Assembly (NCBI RefSeq): GCF_001598435.1
Contig: NZ_BCYY01000016.1
Location: 1 to 64,000 of the forward strand
Origin: Sphingomonas pituitosa NBRC 102491
Lineage (GTDB): Bacteria; Pseudomonadota; Alphaproteobacteria; Sphingomonadales; Sphingomonadaceae
Direction: 5' to 3'
Length of the DNA: 64,000 nt
Below are positions 43,423-53,070 of the stretch, in pieces (the stretch's first letter is position 1; each line of letters opens with the position of its first letter). The position numbers and the translations under genes are program-made. The notes beneath the pieces were generated by a model. It made no database searches. It was not told where the DNA came from and saw nothing but the letters and a program-made list of their open reading frames with translations.

Positions 43423-44580
43423 TCATCGTCGTGCCGCCGCCGCGATCAATTTCGCGGCAACCGTATCGCGCAGCGGCTTGGGGCGGAACCCGGAGTCATA
43501 CGGAGCCACGCGCGGGATGCTGCCGTCCTGCCGCGGCTTGAATCCCTTCAGCCAGCTATAGCGGTCGCACATGCCCCAGAACAGCAGGTCGCGCAGCTGC
43601 GGATAGGCCAGCAGGATGTCGAGATAGACGCCCGCATAGTCCGCCACCTGCCGGTCGCGCATGGCGATGTTGGTCGGCAGATGCTGGTCGGCAACGTCGA
43701 ACTCGGTGATCAGCAGGTCGTATCCCATCCCGGTTACCGCATCGAGAAAGGCGCGCCAGGGCTTCTCCTGTCGCGCCGCCAGCACGCCGGCCGGCGCATC
43801 GCGCGTCGGTTCGATATGCGATTGCACCCCCAGCGCATCCACCGGCACTCCGCGCTTGCGAAAGCCCTCCAGCAGCCGCAGCACCCCGTCGCGGTGCGCC
43901 TCGTTTCCCGGCTCCCAGCTCATATAGTCGTTGTAGACGAGCTGGGCATGCGGCGCTGCGGCGCGGGCGGCGTGGAAGGCGTGGTCGAGCATCGGCACCG
44001 TGCCGCCGAACGCGCGGGAGAGGCTGGTTTCCCGCAGGCCGCCGGTCTTCTCGTCGACGGTCTCGTTGACCACGTCATAGCTGCCGATCCGCGTGCCGTA
44101 GCGCTTGCAGACGGTTTCGATGTGGGTGGTGAGCAGCCGTTCGGCCTCGCGCCGCGGTGTCGCTCCGAAATCATGACCGTTCAGCCAGTGCGGGAAATAT
44201 TGCGTCTTGTGCCACAGCAGCGTGTGGCCGCGCATGGCCATGCGGTGGGCCTCCGCCCAATCGAGCATGGCGTCGAAATGGGAGAAGTCGAACCGGTCCG
44301 CGGCCGGGCGGACCGCCTGCCATTTCAGCTGGTTCTCCGGCACCAGCAGCCCGCAGTCGCGCTGGAGCAGCGCGGCGTAGCGCGGGTTGGCGAAGCTGCC
44401 CGCATCGGCTCCGGGCGGGCTCCAGGCAAAGGCGGAGCCGATCCGCATCCGCTTCTGCCCGGCAAGCGTGTTGAGTCCGGCAATCGACGTGGTCGCACCG
44501 GAGGCGAGGGGCAATGCGGCGCTGGCGACAGCCGCGACGAGCAGGGTACGCCGATCTAAAGGGAATGCCTGCATGGACAT
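43423..44580 (-). CDS. GH10 endo-1,4-beta-xylanase
   Basis: 385 residues from ATG 44580. The N-terminus DRRTLLVAAVASAALPLASG looks like a twin-arginine signal, so it is exported. The TIM barrel has the acid/base Glu173 in YDVVNETVDE and the nucleophile Glu293 in LITEFDVAD, with ENQLKWQAVRP, GHTLLWH and LFWGMCDRYSWL as further GH10 patterns. It cuts the xylan backbone. It is divergent from the GH67 gene, and a LacI-type operator lies between the two. It is the only GH10 enzyme in the window. Confidence 0.95.
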   Translation of the reverse strand: MSMQAFPLDRRTLLVAAVASAALPLASGATTSIAGLNTLAGQKRMRIGSAFAWSPPGADAGSFANPRYAALLQRDCGLLVPENQLKWQAVRPAADRFDFSHFDAMLDWAEAHRMAMRGHTLLWHKTQYFPHWLNGHDFGATPRREAERLLTTHIETVCKRYGTRIGSYDVVNETVDEKTGGLRETSLSRAFGGTVPMLDHAFHAARAAAPHAQLVYNDYMSWEPGNEAHRDGVLRLLEGFRKRGVPVDALGVQSHIEPTRDAPAGVLAARQEKPWRAFLDAVTGMGYDLLITEFDVADQHLPTNIAMRDRQVADYAGVYLDILLAYPQLRDLLFWGMCDRYSWLKGFKPRQDGSIPRVAPYDSGFRPKPLRDTVAAKLIAAAARR

Positions 44581-44623
44581 GGGCCTTGTCCTCTCCTGAA
44601 CGCACCTGTCGGTGTCGCTTGCT

Positions 44624-44637
44624 TGGTAGCGATACCA
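44624..44637. promoter_or_regulatory. LacI-type operator, GH10/GH67 promoter region
   Basis: TGGTAGCGATACCA, with 5-bp arms TGGTA/TACCA, lies 44 bases before the GH10 start and 60 bases before the GH67 start, so one site can serve both divergent genes. It matches the sites at 51788, 53018 and 62032. Confidence 0.7.
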
Positions 44638-44697
44638 TGCTCGGCCTGCTACACGCTCGTCAACCAGCGTAAACGAGCGCGAGCGGGAGAGGACGCA

Positions 44698-46854
44698 ATG
44701 CGGGCGGCAGTACGGGCGTTGCTGTGCATCTGGATGGCGGTTGCCATGGCGGGGCAGGGGCATGCGGAAACGGGCTACGATCTGTGGCTGCGCTACCAGC
44801 CGCTCGAGGCGGCCACGGTGCGGCGCGTCGCGCCCCGGCTTCGCTATGTGGTGGCAGAGGCCGGCCGTCCGACCGTGCGTGCCGCGCTGGAAGAGCTGGA
44901 TCGCGGCCTTGCCGGCCTGATCGGATCGGCGCCCGCACACGCCCGCACCGTGCAGGGTGAGGGCGGGGTGGTGCTCGCGACTGCCGGCGCGCCCCTGCTG
45001 AAAGGCCTTGACCTCCCGCTTGCTCCGCTGGGCCGCGAGGGTTTCCTGATCCGCTCGGTGACCATCGGCGGGACGCGGGTGACGCTGATCGCCGCGAACA
45101 GCGATGTCGGGCTGCTCTATGGCAGCTTTCGCCTGCTCAAGCTGGTGCAGTTGCGCGAGTCTCTCGATGCGCTGGATGTCCGCGACGCGCCCAAACTGCA
45201 ACTCCGCGCGCTCGATCACTGGGACAATCTCGATCGCTATGTGGAGCGCGGCTATGCCGGCCAGTCGCTGTGGGACTGGCAGAAGCTGCCCGGCTACAAG
45301 GACCCGCGCTACACCGATTATGCCCGCGCCAATGCCTCGATCGGCATCAACGCGGTGGTGCCGAACAACGTCAACGCCAATGCCGATATACTCACCGCGC
45401 CGTACCTCCAGAAGGTGAAGGCGCTGGCGGAGGTGTTCCGCCCCTATGGCATCCGCATCTACCTGACCGCGCGCTTCTCCGCCCCGATCGAGATCGGCGG
45501 GCTGAAGACGGCCGATCCGCTTGATCCGGCGGTGCGCGCCTGGTGGAAGGCCAAGGCGGACGAGATCTACGCGGTGATCCCCGATTTCGGCGGCTTCCTG
45601 GTCAAGGCCAATTCGGAAGGCCAGCCCGGTCCGTCCGACTACAAGCGCAGCCATGCCGATGGCGCCAACATGCTCGCTGACGCGCTGGCTCCGCACGGCG
45701 GCGTGGTGATGTGGCGCGCCTTCGTCTATTCGGAGCATAACGACGCCGATCGCCACAAGCAGGCGAACGACGAGTTCGTGCCGCTGGACGGCAAATTCCG
45801 CGACAATGTGCTGCTCCAGGTGAAGAACGGCGCGATCGACTTCCAGCCGCGCGAGCCCTTCCACCCGCTGTTCGGCGCGATGCCGAAGACGCCGCTGATG
45901 CTCGAGGTGCAGATCACCAAGGAGTATCTCGGCTTCGCCACGCACCTCGCCTATCTGGGGACGATGTGGGAGGAGGTGCTGGAAAGCGACACCTTCCGGC
46001 CGCGCGCAGGCAGCGCCGTCGCCAAGATCCTGGAAACACCGGTTGCCCCCAAGGCGCTCACCGGGATGGCGGGGGTGGCCAATATCGGCACCGACATCAA
46101 CTGGAGCGGGTCGCAGTTCGACCAGGCCAACTGGTACGCCTATGGCCGGCTCGCCTGGGATCCGGACGCCAAGGCTGCGGATATCGCCCGCGACTGGGTG
46201 CGGCTGACCTGGAGTTCCGATCCTGCGGTCGTCACACCCATCGTCGCGATGATGCTCGAATCGCGCGAGGCGGTGGTGAACTACATGACGCCGCTGGGGC
46301 TCGGCCATGTGATGGCGACGGGGCACCATTACGGGCCGGGGCCCTGGGTGTCGAACCTCGCCCGGCCGGAATGGAACCCGACCTATTATCACCGCGCCGA
46401 TGCGACCGGCATCGGCTTTGATCGCACGCCCAGCGGCACCAACGCGCTCGGCCAGTACGCGCCGGAGGTGGCGAAGCGCTGGGGCGACCTGAAGACGGTG
46501 CCGGACAGCCTGCTGCTGTGGTTCCACCATGTGCCGTGGGACTATCGGATGCGCTCGGGCGCTACGCTGTGGGACAGCCTGATCGGCCAGTACGACACCG
46601 GCATCGCCACGGTGGCGGACCTGCAGCGCCGTTGGGCCGGGCTGGAAGGCAAGGTCGATGCGCGGCGCTGGGCCGAGGTGCGCGACTTCCTCGCCATCCA
46701 GCGCGAAGAGGCGCAGTGGTGGCGCGATGCCTCGATCGCCTATTGGCAGTCGCTGTCCAAGCGCCCGCTGCCCGCCGGGCATCTGGCCCCGCGGCATCCG
46801 CTGGGATATTATGAAGCGATCCGGACGCCGCACGCGCCCGGCAACGGCAAATAA
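44698..46854 (+). CDS. GH67 alpha-glucuronidase
   Basis: 718 residues from ATG 44698 (GAGAGGA upstream). Signal peptide about 1-23 (QGHAE), so periplasmic or secreted. The N-terminal glycohydrolase-N domain is followed by the barrel with ARFSAPIEIGGL, the catalytic acid Glu307 in VKANSEGQPGPSDY, LQVKNGAIDFQPREP and the C-terminal MTPLGLGHVMATGHHYGPGP, all typical of GH67. It removes 4-O-methylglucuronic acid side groups from xylo-oligomers made by the GH10 enzyme. The GH9 gene follows 12 bases downstream on the same strand. Confidence 0.95.
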   Translation: MRAAVRALLCIWMAVAMAGQGHAETGYDLWLRYQPLEAATVRRVAPRLRYVVAEAGRPTVRAALEELDRGLAGLIGSAPAHARTVQGEGGVVLATAGAPLLKGLDLPLAPLGREGFLIRSVTIGGTRVTLIAANSDVGLLYGSFRLLKLVQLRESLDALDVRDAPKLQLRALDHWDNLDRYVERGYAGQSLWDWQKLPGYKDPRYTDYARANASIGINAVVPNNVNANADILTAPYLQKVKALAEVFRPYGIRIYLTARFSAPIEIGGLKTADPLDPAVRAWWKAKADEIYAVIPDFGGFLVKANSEGQPGPSDYKRSHADGANMLADALAPHGGVVMWRAFVYSEHNDADRHKQANDEFVPLDGKFRDNVLLQVKNGAIDFQPREPFHPLFGAMPKTPLMLEVQITKEYLGFATHLAYLGTMWEEVLESDTFRPRAGSAVAKILETPVAPKALTGMAGVANIGTDINWSGSQFDQANWYAYGRLAWDPDAKAADIARDWVRLTWSSDPAVVTPIVAMMLESREAVVNYMTPLGLGHVMATGHHYGPGPWVSNLARPEWNPTYYHRADATGIGFDRTPSGTNALGQYAPEVAKRWGDLKTVPDSLLLWFHHVPWDYRMRSGATLWDSLIGQYDTGIATVADLQRRWAGLEGKVDARRWAEVRDFLAIQREEAQWWRDASIAYWQSLSKRPLPAGHLAPRHPLGYYEAIRTPHAPGNGK

Positions 46855-46866
46855 AAGGGGAGCGGG

Positions 46867-48690
46867 ATGGGCAAGGGAATGGCGTGGCTGCTCGCCGGCG
46901 TGGTGCTGGCGAGCCCGGTAGCGGCGCAGCAGCGTGCCGCGATCGACCTCAACCAGATCGGCTTCGAGCCCGGCGACGTGAAGCTCGCCGTGCTGCGAGG
47001 GGCGGGGACGAACCCGCTTCCCTGGTTGCTGCTCGATGCCGATGGCAACGCTGTCGGCAAGGGCGAGACGCTTGTCTACGGCGCCGATGCGAGTTCGGGC
47101 GCGGTGGTGCAGCGGATCGACTTTTCGGGCTTTCGCCGCGAGGGGAAGGGCTATCGCCTGTCAGTCGCCGGGGTGACCAGCGATGCCTTTGCCATCGCGC
47201 CCGCGCTCTACAAGCCGCTGGCGCGCGATGCGGCCAACTTCTTCTACCAGCAGCGCGCCGGCACGCCGATCGACGCCAAGTTCGCCGGGGCGGGCTGGGC
47301 ACGCCCGGCGGGGCACGCGCACGAGTTGGCCGGCTGCTTCTCCGGCGCCGACGAGCGCGGCACCGACTGGACGGGCTGCGGCTACAAGCTGGACGTGACC
47401 GGCGGCTGGTACGATGCCGGCGACCACGGCAAGTATCTGGTCAACGGCGGCATTTCGCTGTGGACGCTGCTCAACGCCTATGAGCGCCGCCCCAAGGCGT
47501 TCCCGGACGGAGCGCTGCGCATTCCCGAAAGCGGCAACGGCGTGAGCGACCTGCTCGACGAGGCGCGCTGGGAAATGGAGTTCCTGCTGCGGATGCAGAT
47601 CGCCGACGGCGTGCGCACGCGGGTGCCCTCGGGTCCGCTAGGGCCGCCCAAGCCCGGCCGCCCGGCCTGGGAGCCGAGCTTCCCGCCCTTTGCCGAGATC
47701 GATGCCGGCGGCATGGCGCACCAGAAGGTCGCCGACCGCAACTGGACGACGCTGCCCATGCCCCCGCAGGACGATCGCGAGGAGCGGCTGCTCTATCCGC
47801 CGACGACCGGGGCGACGCTCAACCTGGCAGCGACGGCGGCGCAGTGCGCGCGGCTGTGGCGCGGGGTGGACGACGCCTTTGCCGCGCGCTGCCTCACCGC
47901 CGCACGGCGGGCCTGGGCCGCGGCGCAGCGCAACCCCCAGGTCTACGCCACCAGCAGCTTCACCGGCAGCGGCGGCTATGGCGATTCGAGCCTCAGCGAC
48001 GAGTTCTACTGGGCCGCCGCCGAACTCTACGCGACCACCGGCGAGGACGCGTTCCGCAAGGCGGTGACCGGTTCACCGCATTTCGGCGAGGCGGTGCGTG
48101 CGCCGGGCTGGAGCTTCACCGCCCCGCTCGGCACGATCACCCTGGCGACGGTGAAGACCGGGCTGGGCGATGCGGAGGTGCAGAAGCTGCGCGCCGCGCT
48201 GGTCGCGGCGGCGGACGGCATCCTGGAGGAGCGCCGGCAGAACGGCTATGCGATCCCCTACAAGGCGCAGGGCTATCCCTGGGGATCGAACGGGGACCTG
48301 ATGAACCAGGCGATGGTGCTCGGCGTAGCGGGCGACCTCACCGGCGCGCCAAAGTATCGCGCGGGCATCGTCTCGGCGCTCGACTATCTGCTTGGGCGCA
48401 ACCCGATGGGGACGTCCTATGTCAGCGGCTATGGCGTGCGAGCGCTCAAGAACCCGCACCATCGTTTCTGGGCGCATTCGCTCGACGCCAAGCTGCCGGG
48501 ACCGCCGCCGGGCGTGCTCTCGGGCGGGCCGAATGACACGGCTATGGGCGATCCGGTGGCGATGCAGCTCAAGGGCAAGTGCGTCGCCCAGACCTGCTGG
48601 GCCGACAGCATCCACGCCTATGCGCTGAACGAAGTCGCGATCAACTGGAACGCGCCGCTGTTCTGGGTGGCGGCCTGGATGGATGATTGA
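46867..48690 (+). CDS. GH9 family glucanase with N-terminal Ig-like domain
   Basis: 607 residues. Signal peptide about 1-20 (PVAAQ). An Ig-like CelD-N domain (25-115; LNQIGFEPGDVKLAVL) precedes the (alpha/alpha)6 catalytic domain with GGWYDAGDHGKYL (Asp183 and Asp186, base), NPHHRFWA and the acid Glu589 in LNEVAINWNAPLFWV. Family members hydrolyse beta-1,4-glucans, sometimes xyloglucan or mixed-linkage glucan. In the GH67 operon it probably handles glucan or oligomers released with xylan. Not a xylanase by family. Confidence 0.93.
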   Translation: MGKGMAWLLAGVVLASPVAAQQRAAIDLNQIGFEPGDVKLAVLRGAGTNPLPWLLLDADGNAVGKGETLVYGADASSGAVVQRIDFSGFRREGKGYRLSVAGVTSDAFAIAPALYKPLARDAANFFYQQRAGTPIDAKFAGAGWARPAGHAHELAGCFSGADERGTDWTGCGYKLDVTGGWYDAGDHGKYLVNGGISLWTLLNAYERRPKAFPDGALRIPESGNGVSDLLDEARWEMEFLLRMQIADGVRTRVPSGPLGPPKPGRPAWEPSFPPFAEIDAGGMAHQKVADRNWTTLPMPPQDDREERLLYPPTTGATLNLAATAAQCARLWRGVDDAFAARCLTAARRAWAAAQRNPQVYATSSFTGSGGYGDSSLSDEFYWAAAELYATTGEDAFRKAVTGSPHFGEAVRAPGWSFTAPLGTITLATVKTGLGDAEVQKLRAALVAAADGILEERRQNGYAIPYKAQGYPWGSNGDLMNQAMVLGVAGDLTGAPKYRAGIVSALDYLLGRNPMGTSYVSGYGVRALKNPHHRFWAHSLDAKLPGPPPGVLSGGPNDTAMGDPVAMQLKGKCVAQTCWADSIHAYALNEVAINWNAPLFWVAAWMDD

Positions 48691-48921
48691 GGGGGCGGAC
48701 GGTTCGTTGGTTCGTAGAGGCGGCGTGTCCGTTTACGCCCAATTGCGGACGTTCCGCTCGGCGGCTAGCTTGAAGCTTCTCTCAGCCGGGCCGGTGGGCA
48801 AGACCCGGCGAGGGGAAAAGCTGGGGCCTTGAAAAGGCAGCGGAGCTTCCACCGCTCTCCCAACACCAGCACCAGCGATCGCTCACTTGCGATCATATTG
48901 GGTTCGCGGCATTCTCCACGT

Positions 48922-49218
48922 ATGGCGGCAATGCATAAGGTCTCGTACGAAGCCAAAAGCGGGCGTCCAATCGCACCTATGTGGTGGCGGGTGCTCCCTT
49001 TTTTTGTGATCTTTGCATGGCTGATGGCAGCGATGATGCTGCTTTTTGCGTACTTGGGCGTCCGGGATGGAAAGCTGGAAATCTCAGCTGCAGCAGTCAT
49101 GGCAGGAGGTTTTATCCTCGTGTTTGTGTACCGCGAAAAGATCCGCATTGAACGTAAACGCGTGACCTTCAACGAGAGCGTAGCAGCCTACGAGCGCGCG
49201 ATTTCAGGAAAATCCTGA
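48922..49218 (+). CDS. Small membrane protein of unknown function
   Basis: 98 residues from ATG 48922 (an ATG three codons later is equally possible; there is no clear ribosome-binding site). Two membrane helices are visible: WWRVLPFFVIFAWLMAAMMLL and, after a charged loop (GVRDGKLEIS), AAAVMAGGFILVFVYR, then a basic cytoplasmic tail. Base and codon use is clearly less GC-rich than the neighbours, with Phe TTT, Ala GCA and Arg CGT codons. This suggests a recent arrival or relaxed selection. It lies in the gap between the GH9 gene and the convergent GH3 gene. No family recognised. Confidence 0.55.
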   Translation: MAAMHKVSYEAKSGRPIAPMWWRVLPFFVIFAWLMAAMMLLFAYLGVRDGKLEISAAAVMAGGFILVFVYREKIRIERKRVTFNESVAAYERAISGKS

Positions 49219-49302
49219 ACGGCAGGTTCCCACCAATATCGGACATCCGCTGTTCAACACGGAACCCGTGGTGTCACCGAACTGCCTCTGCCCGATCTGG
49301 CA

Positions 49303-49332
49303 GGGGAGGCTGCGGTTGCTCACAGCCTCCCC
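49303..49332 (-). terminator. Hairpin after the GH3 gene
   Basis: GGGGAGGCTG / CAGCCTCCCC, extendable to GGCA/TGCC with one bulged base, starts 5 bases past the GH3 stop on the minus strand. There is no T-tract. Confidence 0.45.
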
Positions 49333-49337
49333 ATGCC

Positions 49338-51737
49338 TCACTTCACCGTCAGCGTGGTGCTCTTCAGCGTCACCGAGTTCGGGCCCGACGAAATCGTGAA
49401 GGTCCCCGGCTCCACCACATGGCGCATCTGGCTGTTCCACAGCGCCAGATCTTCGGGCGTCAGCTCGAAGCGCACCGTCTTCTTCTCGCCCGGCTTGAGC
49501 GTCACGCGCTCGAAGCGCTTGAGCTCGATCACCGGCCGCGTCACCGACGCCTCGTCGTCATGCACGTACAGCTGGACGACCTCGTCGCCCGCCACCTTGC
49601 CGGTGTTGGTCACGTCCACCTCGACCGCCGCCTTGTCGGCGATGCCGATCGTCGCCGTGCCCAGCCGCGGTGCCGACACGTCGAACGTCGTGTAGCTGAG
49701 GCCATAGCCGAACGGGTAGAGCGGGCTGGTATCGCCGAACAGATAGCCGCGCCGCGCGCTCGGCTTCTTGTTGTAGTAGATCGGCAGCTGGCCGACATTG
49801 CGCGCCACCGAGACCGGCAGCTTGCCGCCCGGATTGGTGCGGCCGAAGACCACGTCGGCGAGCGCGTTGCCGGTCTGCTCGCCCAGATACCAGCCCTCGA
49901 TCAGCGCCGGCGCCTTCTCCGCCAGATAGTTGACCGCATAGGGGCGGCCGTTGAGCAGGATCACCACGACCGGCTTGCCGAGCGCGATCAGTTCCTTCGC
50001 CAGCCGGTCCTGCGGCCCGGGCAGGTCGAGCGTCTCGCTGTCGCCGAGATGGTTGTCGGCCCAGGCCTCGCGGCTCACCGCTTCGTTGCCGCCGAGCACC
50101 AGCACCACGACATCGGCGTTCTTCGCCGTTTCCAGCGCCTGGGCGCGGAGCTGGTCGTTGACCGAGTCCGGCACCAGCTTCACCGCATCCTTCGACCATT
50201 CGCGATGGTCGGTGATGCGGATGCCCTCGGCATAGTCGACCGCGAACTTGCCCTTGCCCTCGGCCTGCATGCCTTCGAGCACGCTGACGACATGGTTGGG
50301 CAGGTCCGAATAGCCGCCGATCGGCGTGTCCTTGGCGTGGGTGCCGATCACCGCCATGCGCTTGATACCCGTGGCGTCGAGCGGCAGCAGGCCTTGCGCG
50401 TTCTTGAGCAGCACGATCGATTCGCGCGCCGCTTGGCGGGAAAGCGCGATCGCCTCGGGCGTGTTGGTGCGCGCCGCCGCCAGCTTCACGTCGGGATAGG
50501 GATTCTCGAACAGCCCGGCCTCGAACTTCATCCGCAGCACGCGGCGGACGGCATTGTCGATCTCGCCTTGGCTGACGCGGCCTTCCTTCACCAGTTCGAC
50601 GAGATGGGTATATGCCTCGCCGTCCGGGGTTTCGACGTCCACGCCCGCGTCAAGCGCACGCTGCGCCGCGTCCTTGGGTGTCTTGAACATGTGGTGGCGG
50701 GTGATCAGCTCGCGGATCGCGAAATAGTCGCTGACCACGGCGCCCTGGAAGCCCCATTCGCCGCGCAGCACGTCGGTCAGCAGCCACTTGTTGGCGTGGC
50801 TGGGGATGCCGTCGATCTCGTTATAGCTCGCCATTACCGACATCACCGGCAGCGTCTTCACCGCCTGTTCGAAGGGCGGAAAGAAATCCTCGCGCAGCGT
50901 CCGCTCGCCAAGCGAGGCGGGGCCGACATTGGTGCCATTCTCGGGCTGGCCATGGCCGGTCATGTGCTTGAGGGTGATGAACACCTTGTCGGACTTGAGC
51001 GGCAGCGTGCTGCCCTGGAAGCCGCGGATCGCGGCCAGACCCATTTGCGTTACGAGATACGGATCCTCGCCATAGGTCTCCTCGATGCGGCCCCAGCGCG
51101 GATCGCGGGCGACGTCGACCACAGGGGCCAGCACGAGGTTGGCGCCGCGGGCGCGGGCTTCGCGTGCGGCCATCGCGAAGATATTCTCGACCAGCTTGGG
51201 GTTGAAGCTGCTGGCGAGGCCGATCGACTGCGGGAAGCTGGTGGCGCCGGGGGCAACGAGGCCGTGCAGCGCCTCCTCATGCATCAGCATCGGGATGCCG
51301 AGCCGGGTCTTCTCCATCGCCCATTTCTGCGCGGCAGCGACGTAGCGGGCGGTTTCCTCCGGGCTGCGGTTGACGTCGCCCGCCACCGCGCCCGCGGCGC
51401 CCGGCGCGCCGGCGACCACGCCGCGGCGGTCATAGGGGCGCGAAATCATGCCGAGGCCGTTGGGGAAGCTGGCGCTGGCCTTGACGGGGTCGAACTCGCC
51501 CCGGGCGTCCTGGATCAGCCCCTTGTTCAGCCACAGCGCCTGCAGCTGCTGGACCTTTTCCTCCAGCGTCATCCGCGCGAGCAGATCGTCGATGCGCGCC
51601 TCGACCGGCTGGCCGGCATCCTTGTACAGCGGCTTGCCCGCGGGCGCGCTCTGGGCGGCGGCGGGCTGGATCGCGACAAAGGGCGTGAGAGCGCTCGCAG
51701 CAATGGCAAGCGCGGCGAAGCGGCGAAGTGAGCGCAT
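49338..51737 (-). CDS. GH3 beta-glucosidase/beta-xylosidase
   Basis: 799 residues from ATG 51737 (GGGAGAGGA upstream). Signal peptide about 1-28 (QPAAAQ). GH3 N domain with the nucleophile Asp337 in AVVSDYFAIREL and LKHMTGHGQPENGTN, a C domain starting ARESIVLLKNAQGLLPLD, and a fibronectin-III-like end (EVDVTNTGKVAGDEVVQLYV). It releases single sugars from oligosaccharides in the periplasm. The xylan context and its operator favour xylosidase activity, but beta-glucosidase activity cannot be excluded. Confidence 0.93.
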   Translation of the reverse strand: MRSLRRFAALAIAASALTPFVAIQPAAAQSAPAGKPLYKDAGQPVEARIDDLLARMTLEEKVQQLQALWLNKGLIQDARGEFDPVKASASFPNGLGMISRPYDRRGVVAGAPGAAGAVAGDVNRSPEETARYVAAAQKWAMEKTRLGIPMLMHEEALHGLVAPGATSFPQSIGLASSFNPKLVENIFAMAAREARARGANLVLAPVVDVARDPRWGRIEETYGEDPYLVTQMGLAAIRGFQGSTLPLKSDKVFITLKHMTGHGQPENGTNVGPASLGERTLREDFFPPFEQAVKTLPVMSVMASYNEIDGIPSHANKWLLTDVLRGEWGFQGAVVSDYFAIRELITRHHMFKTPKDAAQRALDAGVDVETPDGEAYTHLVELVKEGRVSQGEIDNAVRRVLRMKFEAGLFENPYPDVKLAAARTNTPEAIALSRQAARESIVLLKNAQGLLPLDATGIKRMAVIGTHAKDTPIGGYSDLPNHVVSVLEGMQAEGKGKFAVDYAEGIRITDHREWSKDAVKLVPDSVNDQLRAQALETAKNADVVVLVLGGNEAVSREAWADNHLGDSETLDLPGPQDRLAKELIALGKPVVVILLNGRPYAVNYLAEKAPALIEGWYLGEQTGNALADVVFGRTNPGGKLPVSVARNVGQLPIYYNKKPSARRGYLFGDTSPLYPFGYGLSYTTFDVSAPRLGTATIGIADKAAVEVDVTNTGKVAGDEVVQLYVHDDEASVTRPVIELKRFERVTLKPGEKKTVRFELTPEDLALWNSQMRHVVEPGTFTISSGPNSVTLKSTTLTVK

Positions 51738-51787
51738 GTTCCTCTCCCTGAAGGCCGGCGACGCTTCCCGGTCGCCTGTTGCCATGA

Positions 51788-51801
51788 TGGTAGCGTTATC
51801 A
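51788..51801 (-). promoter_or_regulatory. LacI-type operator before GH3
   Basis: TGGTAGCGTTATCA lies 50 bases upstream of the GH3 ATG. It shares the TAGCG core with the other three sites. A half-matching site, TGATAGCGCGAACT (51868-51881), lies just before the lacI gene and may allow autoregulation. Confidence 0.65.
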
Positions 51802-51904
51802 ATCTATAGGTGGGCGCGGCGCGGCCGGTCAACCTTGCCCGGTTCGATGCAGCAACGATTGCAATCATGATAGCGCGAACTTATGCGTCCTTGCAGGAGG
51901 GGGG

Positions 51905-52951
51905 ATGATCAAACCCAGCCGGCGCAGCCGGGGCAGCATTACCGTGCAGGACGTCGCCCGCGAGGCAGGCGTATCCGCGATGACCGTTTCGCGCGTCGTC
52001 AACGGCGGCACCAACGTGCGCGAGGCGACTCGCGAGGCCGTGCTCGCCGCGATCGCCAAGCTCAACTATTCCCCCAACAGCGCCGCGCGCAGCCTGGCCG
52101 CAGGGGAAGCGACCCAGATCGGCCTGCTCTATTCGAACCCCTCCGCCGCCTATCTCTCGCAATTCCTGATCGGCGCGCTGGCCGCCGCGCGGCGCGCGGG
52201 CTGTCACCTCGTGCTCGAAGCGTGCGAAGGCGAACGCCCCGAGGAGCAGGCGGAGGCGACACGCGGCTTCGTGCAGACGCACGTCCAGGGCGTGATCCTG
52301 CCCCCGCCGCTTTCCGAGGTTGGCGCGGTCCGCGACGAGCTGGACGCCGCCGGCATCCCCTGGGTTTCGGTGGCGATGGGTCTGCCGCCCGAAGGCAGCC
52401 TGAACGTGCGCATCGACGATTTCGCGGCTGCGGCGGCGATGACCAGCCACCTGATCGACATGGGCCACCGCCGCATCGGTTTCATCCGCGGCAACCCGAA
52501 CCAGACGTCGAGCGCCGAGCGCTACCGCGGCTTCTGCGCCGCGATCGAGGAAGCCGGGCTGGACCTTGCCGCCATGCCGGTGGAGCAGGGCTATTTCACC
52601 TTCCGCTCGGGCATTGTCGCCTGCGAGGCGCTGCTCGACCTGCCCGAGCGCCCGACCGCAATCTTTGCCAGCAACGACGACATGGCGGCAGCCGCCGTGG
52701 GTGTCGCGCATCGCCGCGGGCTGCACGTGCCGCAGGACCTGAGCGTCGTCGGGTTCGACGATACCTCGCTCGCGACGACGATGTGGCCGGAACTCACCAC
52801 CGTGCGCCAGCCGATCGCCGCCATGGCCGAAGCCGCGCTGTCGATGCTGCTCGACGAGCTCCGCCCGCGCGGCCAGAACGCGCAAGCCGAACAAGTGCTT
52901 GCACATCAGCTGATCGTGCGCGAATCCTGCGCGCCGCCACCCCGGCGATAG
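51905..52951 (+). CDS. LacI-family regulator of the xylan/xylose island
   Basis: 348 residues. The N-terminal helix-turn-helix is ITVQDVAREAGVSAMTVSRVV with hinge helix NSAARSLA, and the periplasmic-binding-like sensor domain (70-335) has IGLLYSNPSAAYL, IRGNPNQTSSAERYRGF and IFASNDDMAAAAVGVA. The TVSRV recognition helix fits operators with a TAGCG core. The gene lies in the middle of the sugar genes, divergent from GH3 and followed by the symporter, so it is the likely repressor acting at the four operators. Xylose, xylonate or a xylo-oligomer is the probable inducer. AGGAGG lies just before the ATG. Confidence 0.92.
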   Translation: MIKPSRRSRGSITVQDVAREAGVSAMTVSRVVNGGTNVREATREAVLAAIAKLNYSPNSAARSLAAGEATQIGLLYSNPSAAYLSQFLIGALAAARRAGCHLVLEACEGERPEEQAEATRGFVQTHVQGVILPPPLSEVGAVRDELDAAGIPWVSVAMGLPPEGSLNVRIDDFAAAAAMTSHLIDMGHRRIGFIRGNPNQTSSAERYRGFCAAIEEAGLDLAAMPVEQGYFTFRSGIVACEALLDLPERPTAIFASNDDMAAAAVGVAHRRGLHVPQDLSVVGFDDTSLATTMWPELTTVRQPIAAMAEAALSMLLDELRPRGQNAQAEQVLAHQLIVRESCAPPPRR

Positions 52952-53017
52952 GACAACGTTGGCGGAAAGTTGGGCGATCGCGCCTGCCGACTTGCTTTTC
53001 CTGGTTGCACGGGCCAG

Positions 53018-53031
53018 CGTTACCGCTAACA
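53018..53031 (-). promoter_or_regulatory. LacI-type operator before the symporter
   Basis: On the minus strand TGTTAGCGGTAACG, 39 bases before the symporter ATG. Central palindrome GTTAGCGGTAAC, same TAGCG core as the other sites. Confidence 0.6.
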
Positions 53032-53070
53032 AATCGCACCACATTCCGGGGTGACTAGGAGAGGGATCGG

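Noticed and set aside
44581..46833. N-terminal extension of the GH10 frame up to 46833
   Set aside because: The extra 750 codons are antisense to GH67; the export signal and start at 44580 mark the true N-terminus.
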